Shown piece by piece: positions 54,434 through 58,218 of a stretch of DNA of 58,218 nt (position 1 is its first letter; each line of letters begins with the position of its first letter). The stretch comes from Accumulibacter sp. Its GTDB lineage: Bacteria > Pseudomonadota > Gammaproteobacteria > Burkholderiales > Rhodocyclaceae. The stretch is from the NCBI GenBank assembly GCA_031257115.1, contig JAIRPF010000078.1:1-58218 (forward strand), read 5' to 3'. The notes below the pieces were generated by a model that ran no database searches, was not told the DNA's origin, and saw only the letters and a program-made list of their open reading frames with translations. A program made the position numbers and the translations under genes.

Positions 54434-54985
54434 TGTGATACTCCTTTTTGGGGTGGCTTGGATGAATGAACCTGGACGAATGAATCATGGGATGCTACAA
54501 AGCGCGGCGGGCATCGTCAAGAAGTTCCGGAACTCCGGCCGCCCCTTGACCGCTTTCGCGGTTTCCAGGCTCACGGTGGCGATGCGTTTCGACAGGCCGA
54601 TGATGTGGCGGGGATCGTCCGGGCAGTTTTGGAACGGCGCATCTTTTTGCAAACGAAGCTCCAGGGCGTCATTCCATGCAACCGTCCTGAAACGGCGCGC
54701 TTTCGGATATTGGTTCTCAATGTAAACAAGCGTTACCGGCAATGTCACGATGCCTTCGGAGAGCCTTTCAAATTTCGGGTCTCCATGGGCAACTTCCGTC
54801 GCCCCTCATTGGTTCCCCACAACCGGCTTCTCAAGGAGCGTCCCGGCGTCGCGGTCGTTGTCGGCGGCGGAACGGAATCCGGCGAGGATGTCGGCGAAGG
54901 TTCTGGGCATGATGGCGTATCGAAGGCGGAAAAAGCGGGGGGAGGGGAATTATCCATTCAAATCCTCGCGGGATTCCGGCAAGCC
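54434..54985. other. gap between the liv operon and kbl
   Basis: About 550 bp. It should contain the liv promoter (54434-54600), but no hexamer pair stands out. An uncertain small gene is listed separately. The rest shows no repeats of the main families. Confidence 0.45.
54485..54748 (-). CDS. uncharacterised small protein (doubtful)
   Basis: An 87-codon open frame. The product has no signal, no membrane segment and no motif I recognise (for example FRTVAWNDALELRLQKDAPF). The composition is balanced for a protein rather than repeat-like, and the codon third positions are moderately GC-rich, so it could be a real gene or a fragment. There is no strong ribosome site. It lies upstream of the liv operon on the same strand. 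Confidence 0.3.
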   Translation of the reverse strand: MTLPVTLVYIENQYPKARRFRTVAWNDALELRLQKDAPFQNCPDDPRHIIGLSKRIATVSLETAKAVKGRPEFRNFLTMPAALCSIP

Positions 54986-56197
54986 TCATCCGCCGCCGAG
55001 CAGGCCAAGCTCGCGTCCCGCCTGGGCGAAGGCGGCGATCGCCGCGTCGAGCTGTTCGCGGTCGTGCGCGGCGGACATCTGCACGCGCACGCGGGCTTCG
55101 CCCATCGGCACCACCGGATAGAAAAAGCCGGTGACCAGCACGCCCAGCTCGTAGAGGCGGCGGGCGAAGCGTTGCGCCAGCGGCGCGTCGAAGAGCATCA
55201 CCGGGATGATCGGGTGCGCGCCCGGCTTGATGGCGAAACCCAGTTCCGTGAGCGAGCGCCGGAAGTGGGCGGTGTTGGCGTGCAGGCGGTCGCGCAGTTC
55301 GGTGGAGGCGGCGAGGCGTTGCAGTACCGCCAGCGAGACGCCGGCGATGGCCGGCGCGAGGCTGTTGGAAAAGAGGTAGGGGCGCGATTTCTGGCGCAGC
55401 GTGGCGATGACTTCCCGCCGCGCCGCGACGAAGCCGCCCATCGCGCCGCCGAGCGCCTTGCCGAGCGTGCCGGTGATGATGTCGACGCGGCCCATCACGC
55501 CGCGATGCTCGTGCGTGCCGCGCCCGTTCGCGCCCATGAAGCCCGTGGCGTGCGAATCGTCGACCATCACCAGCGCGCCGTGACGGTCGGCGAGATCGCA
55601 GATTTTGTCGAGCTGGGCGATCGTTCCGTCCATGGAGAAAACGCCGTCGGTGACGATCAGTTTGTGCCGCTTGCCGGCCGCCGCCCGCAGTTGCGTTTCG
55701 AGGTCGGCCATGTCGTCGTTCGCGTAGCGGTAGCGCGCCGCCTTGCACAGGCGGATGCCGTCGATGATCGAGGCGTGGTTGAGCGCGTCCGAAACGATCG
55801 CGTCGTTTTCGTCGAGCAGCGGCTCGAATACGCCGCCGTTGGCGTCGAAGGCCGCCGCGTAGAGGATGGCGTCCTCCATGCCGAGAAAATCGGCGATCGC
55901 CCGCTCCAGTTGCTTGTGAACCGTCTGCGTACCGCAGATGAAGCGCACCGACGACAGGCCGTAGCCGTGGCGCGCGAGCGCGTCTTCCGCCGCCCGGATC
56001 AGCGATTCGTCGCCGGAAAGGCCGAGGTAATTGTTGGCGCAGAGATTTATCAGCCGCCGTCCGTCGTCGCACACGACCATGCCGCCCTGGCGCGACGCCA
56101 ATACGCGCTCTTCCTTGTACAGGCCCTGCGCGCGCAGCCCGTCGAGATTTTGCCGCAGCCCCGCGTAAAAGCTGTCCTGTATCCTGTTTTGCGTCAT
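54986..56197 (-). CDS. kbl: glycine C-acetyltransferase (2-amino-3-ketobutyrate CoA ligase)
   Basis: A 403-residue PLP enzyme of the alpha-oxoamine synthase family that splits 2-amino-3-oxobutyrate with CoA into glycine and acetyl-CoA. Clear marks are LCANNYLGLSGDESLI, SVRFICGTQTVHKQLE (typical of KBL rather than BioF), VDDSHATGFMG and the PLP lysine in TGTLGKALGGAMGG. GGAGAAC lies upstream of ATG 56197. The usual partner threonine 3-dehydrogenase (tdh) is not in the window. Serine palmitoyltransferase and BioF are the main alternatives but fit less well. Confidence 0.95.
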   Translation of the reverse strand: MTQNRIQDSFYAGLRQNLDGLRAQGLYKEERVLASRQGGMVVCDDGRRLINLCANNYLGLSGDESLIRAAEDALARHGYGLSSVRFICGTQTVHKQLERAIADFLGMEDAILYAAAFDANGGVFEPLLDENDAIVSDALNHASIIDGIRLCKAARYRYANDDMADLETQLRAAAGKRHKLIVTDGVFSMDGTIAQLDKICDLADRHGALVMVDDSHATGFMGANGRGTHEHRGVMGRVDIITGTLGKALGGAMGGFVAARREVIATLRQKSRPYLFSNSLAPAIAGVSLAVLQRLAASTELRDRLHANTAHFRRSLTELGFAIKPGAHPIIPVMLFDAPLAQRFARRLYELGVLVTGFFYPVVPMGEARVRVQMSAAHDREQLDAAIAAFAQAGRELGLLGGG

Positions 56198-56307
56198 GGA
56201 AGTTCTCCGTTCTCCGGCGGGCCGTCCGCCGTGGCTGGGCAAGGGGCCTCCCGGAATTTCGCCGGCGCGCCGGGGAGGGCGGCGCGGAGCATGGAAACGA
56301 GGTGGGG

Positions 56308-56336
56308 GGTGAGGTGTGAGGTGAGGTGAGGTGAGG
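56308..56336. repeat. GTGAG microsatellite upstream of kbl
   Basis: GGTGAGGTGTGAGGTGAGGT followed by GAGGTGAGG, i.e. five or six 5-bp units. It lies in the 154-bp gap before kbl, where changes in unit number could alter promoter spacing. Confidence 0.8.
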
Positions 56337-56351
56337 CGCGGCCCGCGCCGG

Positions 56352-56540
56352 TCACGGCGACACGCTCAAGCGTCCGCCGGGGCGGGCCGGCGCGACCCAT
56401 TCGTCGAACTGGAGTTTTTCCACCTCGAAGCTACGGCGTTCGGGACGCATCCTCCGTTCCGTCTCGCCCGGCGGAGGCCCTTCGTCCATCAGCCGCCTGT
56501 CCTCGAAACGGCGGCGGTCGTCCAATAACGGAATTTGCAT
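56352..56540 (-). CDS. small Arg-rich protein, function unknown
   Basis: A 62-residue protein starting MQIPLLDDRRRFEDRRLMDE, then GPPPGETERRMRPERRSFEV and the end DEWVAPARPGG. The doublets DRR/ERR are spaced about seven residues apart, and GPPPG.(x)ERR resembles motifs in small conserved betaproteobacterial proteins. It reads like a genuine short gene rather than an antisense shadow, but no function is known. The start at 56540 is preferred to TTG at 56546. Confidence 0.55.
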   Translation of the reverse strand: MQIPLLDDRRRFEDRRLMDEGPPPGETERRMRPERRSFEVEKLQFDEWVAPARPGGRLSVSP

Positions 56541-56807
56541 GGTCAAGCCTTCATTTTCAATTTTTTACATTATCGTCCATCGGGAAGCGGTTTTCCATCG
56601 CGCGAGCCGCCGCGCCGCGGCAGCGCGCTGGTTTTGTGGGTTTTTTGCGACACGGCGGACGCCATTGGCCCGGTTTTCGCGGAAATTTCTCCCCGCTGGC
56701 GAGGGAAACGTCTGACGAAAACGTTCCGCGCCGCGCCGGTTGTCACCGGCCGGCCAGCGGGCTGCTATACTCCGCGCCCAGACCCGTTTCGATGTTTACG
56801 TTCCGTC

Positions 56808-57452
56808 ATGGCCCTGAAATACCAGATCGTCCCGGTGACTCCGTTTGAACAGAACTGCACGCTCCTTTGGTGCGATGAAACGATGCGCGCCGCCGTGGTC
56901 GATCCGGGAGGCGACGTTCCGCGAATCCTGGCGGCCGTCGAAAAACGCGGCCTCGAAGTGGAGCGGATACTGATCACGCACGGACATATCGACCACGCCG
57001 GCGGCGCGGCCGAACTGGCCGAGCGCCTGTCGACGCCGATCGAAGGCCCGCACGAGGAGGATCGTTTCTGGATCGACGGCATGCCGCAGCAGGCGATGAC
57101 GTTCGGTTTCCCCGGCGTGCGCTCCTTCGTGCCGGACCGCTGGCTGAAACAGGACGACACCGTCCGTTTCGGGCGGATCGAACTGCGGGTTCTGCATTGC
57201 CCCGGCCACACGCCGGGCCACGTCGTCTTTTTCAGCGCCGACGCCCGCTTGGCGGCCGTCGGCGACGTCCTGTTCAGGGGATCGGTCGGACGCACGGATT
57301 TTCCGAGGGGAGATTTCGACGCGCTGCTCGCTTCCATCCGGCAAAAGCTCTGGCCGCTCGGCGACGACGTCGCGTTCATTTCCGGCCACGGGCCGATGTC
57401 GACTTTTGGCGAAGAGCGGCTTGGCAACCCGTTTTGCGGCGACGGAGCCTGA
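56808..57452 (+). CDS. metallo-beta-lactamase-fold hydrolase (YcbL/glyoxalase II-like)
   Basis: A 214-residue single-domain hydrolase. It begins KYQIVPVTPFEQNCTLLWCD, and has the metal motif ITHGHIDHAGGAAELA, then HCPGHTPGHVVFF, the bridging Asp in AAVGDVLFRGSVGRTDFP and SGHGP near the end. These fit the YcbL class of small glyoxalase II-like enzymes, which often hydrolyse S-lactoylglutathione slowly. ATG 56808 begins the family N-terminus; a longer upstream reading is not supported. It overlaps the next gene's possible start. Confidence 0.94.
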   Translation: MALKYQIVPVTPFEQNCTLLWCDETMRAAVVDPGGDVPRILAAVEKRGLEVERILITHGHIDHAGGAAELAERLSTPIEGPHEEDRFWIDGMPQQAMTFGFPGVRSFVPDRWLKQDDTVRFGRIELRVLHCPGHTPGHVVFFSADARLAAVGDVLFRGSVGRTDFPRGDFDALLASIRQKLWPLGDDVAFISGHGPMSTFGEERLGNPFCGDGA

Positions 57453-57855
57453 CGGCTCCCCCGCGCGTACCTACCAGTTGCTGATCGAGGTGACCAGGCC
57501 GGTGCGCGTCGTCGTGGGCCGGCTCGGCGAATTCGAATTTCCCGCCGGCCTTTATTGTTATACCGGCAGCGCGCTGCGCAACATCGAGGCGCGCATCCGG
57601 CGTCACCTGTCGTCGGCCAAGAAACTGCATTGGCACATCGACTACCTGCTCGCCGTGCCCGGTGTGCGGATCCGCGAGGTGAAACGCTTCGCCGAGGACG
57701 AATGCCGGATCAACCGTCGCGCCGTGGGAGAAATTCCAGCGCCCGGTTTCGGCGCGAGCGATTGCCGCGCCGGATGCGGCAGCCATTTGAAACGGGTGAG
57801 CCAGAACGTCGACGTTCCCCCGCAAACCCCCGCCGCGAAGCGCCGCATCCCTTGA
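57406..57855 (+). CDS. DUF123 / GIY-YIG nuclease-like protein
   Basis: A protein of up to 149 residues with the DUF123 (Uri superfamily) pattern: GLYCYTGSALRNIEARIRRHL (the GIY-YIG core, with the usual first Tyr and Arg), KLHWHIDYLL, ECRINRR and the Cys/His end GFGASDCRAGCGSHL. Members are small nuclease-like proteins of unknown target. The start is uncertain: TTG codons at 57406 and 57421 both lie inside the previous gene, and no good ribosome site is visible. Confidence 0.85.
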   Translation: MAKSGLATRFAATEPDGSPARTYQLLIEVTRPVRVVVGRLGEFEFPAGLYCYTGSALRNIEARIRRHLSSAKKLHWHIDYLLAVPGVRIREVKRFAEDECRINRRAVGEIPAPGFGASDCRAGCGSHLKRVSQNVDVPPQTPAAKRRIP

Positions 57856-57910
57856 CTCTCCGGGCCTTTGGCCGATGCGACCCCAACAGATTCCAGACCG
57901 CCAAGCCAAT

Positions 57911-57921
57911 CCCCCCCCCCC
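57911..57921 (+). repeat. C11 homopolymer
   Basis: Eleven C in a row, in the gap between the DUF123 gene and the prepilin gene, about 50 bases before a possible promoter. Tracts of this length are prone to slippage. Confidence 0.9.
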
Positions 57922-57969
57922 GCGATCGTTCGATTCAGGAAGAGCTTTGCAGTTTTTTACAATCTTCCA

Positions 57970-58000
57970 TTGGACCATTCGGCGAAAATGTTGTTATAGA
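57970..58000 (+). promoter_or_regulatory. possible sigma70 promoter for the prepilin gene
   Basis: TTGGAC at 57970 and TTATAG at 57994 are separated by 18 bases; TATAGA one base later gives 19. The start codons lie 80-90 bases downstream. The match is moderate. Confidence 0.35.
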
Positions 58001-58090
58001 ACACAGGGGCTGCAAGCCGGCGATGCGAATCGTCGCCGGAGGTGTTTTTATCGACAACTTTTTTGCTAAGAAGACTTGAAATGAAACACG

Positions 58091-58218
58091 ATGGAATACG
58101 GAACGGAATCCGACGAAATACGCGGGGGGGGGGGATTCACCCTGATCGAGCTGGTGATGGTGATCGTCATCCTGGGCATTCTCGCGGCGACGGCGCTGCC
58201 GAGGTTCACCGATCTTTC
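58091..58218 (+). CDS. type IV prepilin-like protein, N-terminal part (runs off the window)
   Basis: Forty-two codons are present. After a 15-residue leader (MEYGTESDEIR then four Gly) comes FTLIELVMVIVILGILAATA, the class III/type IVa prepilin signature cleaved by PilD after Gly and methylated on Phe; Glu +5 is present. The hydrophobic helix continues to LPRFTDL, as in type II secretion pseudopilins and type IV pilins. The leader is acidic, which is unusual, and its Gly codons form an 11-G run. An ATG at 58081 is out of frame by one base; with one G fewer it would give a basic, normal-looking leader. Confidence 0.85.
   Translation, partial: MEYGTESDEIRGGGGFTLIELVMVIVILGILAATALPRFTDL
58124..58134 (+). 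repeat. G11 homopolymer inside the prepilin leader
   Basis: Eleven G in a row encode the Gly residues just before the prepilin peptidase site. Length changes would shift the frame of everything upstream relative to the pilin helix. Confidence 0.92.

Overview
The window looks like a chromosome segment from a GC-rich (roughly 60-65% by eye), flagellated betaproteobacterium. A member of the Rhodocyclales or a close relative is my best guess, from gene content alone. The supporting signs are the polar-flagellum set fliC-flaG-fliD-fliS-fliT, the scattered but co-oriented nadD-rsfS-rlmH-maf-rng set, two BPSS1780-type membrane proteins, a DUF2782 protein, and a diverged dapB-bamE / fur locus. No rRNA, tRNA, CRISPR array, phage or complete insertion sequence was seen.

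Layout. 1-5.4 kb: end of flagellin, flaG, fliD, fliS, a fliT-like gene, then after a repeat-filled gap a FliK-type hook-length protein and an FlhB C-domain-like protein. 5.9-11.0 kb: pyruvate phosphate dikinase and GTP-type PEP carboxykinase facing each other, a PEP/oxaloacetate/pyruvate node suited to growth on organic acids. 11.6-17.2 kb: gamma-glutamyltransferase lipoprotein, hotdog thioesterase, then DUF493 protein, D-amino-acid aminotransferase and PBP5/6-type carboxypeptidase on the minus strand. 17.4-24.4 kb: an ion-transporter-superfamily permease, an SLC13/DASS carboxylate transporter, and a membrane histidine kinase with a FixJ-type regulator. 24.7-29.7 kb: DedA, dapB, bamE, fur, a MazEF-type pair and RNase G. 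30.0-39.2 kb: leuA2 and a divergent Lrp regulator, two Hsp20 genes behind a sigma32-like promoter, an NYN-OST-HTH protein, a sodium:solute symporter, decayed remnants of two catabolic genes, and a glycosyltransferase-like / PilZ convergent pair. 39.3-46.6 kb: maf, rlmH, an AT-rich MerR-cupin-cyclophilin-like island, rsfS, nadD, two membrane paralogues, DUF2782 and a LOG-family protein. 47.1-54.4 kb: a complete Liv-type ABC importer operon with a FIST-GGDEF diguanylate cyclase gene inside it. 54.5-58.2 kb: kbl, a small Arg-rich protein, a metallo-beta-lactamase-fold hydrolase, a DUF123 nuclease-like protein and the start of a type IV prepilin gene.

The gaps are unusually full of dispersed repeats: REP-like hairpins built on ATTCCCGC/GCGGGAAT (family A); degenerate strings of ACCACGACGAACACGG (family B); about 145-bp imperfect palindromes whose ends read like CCTCCCTCTTGAGGGAGG (family C, MITE-like); and a roughly 90-130 bp element with the GCGACAGGC hairpin (element D). 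They sit where ancestral operons are split and in one case supply the C-terminus of a protein.

Most interesting points: an 11-G tract directly before the prepilin cleavage site, where one base decides which start codon makes the pilin; a FIST-GGDEF gene embedded in an amino-acid importer operon, suggesting nutrient-linked c-di-GMP synthesis; a decayed BKACE/3-hydroxyacyl-CoA dehydrogenase locus joined by a repeat into one chimeric reading frame; and an AT-rich MerR island placed between rsfS and rlmH.
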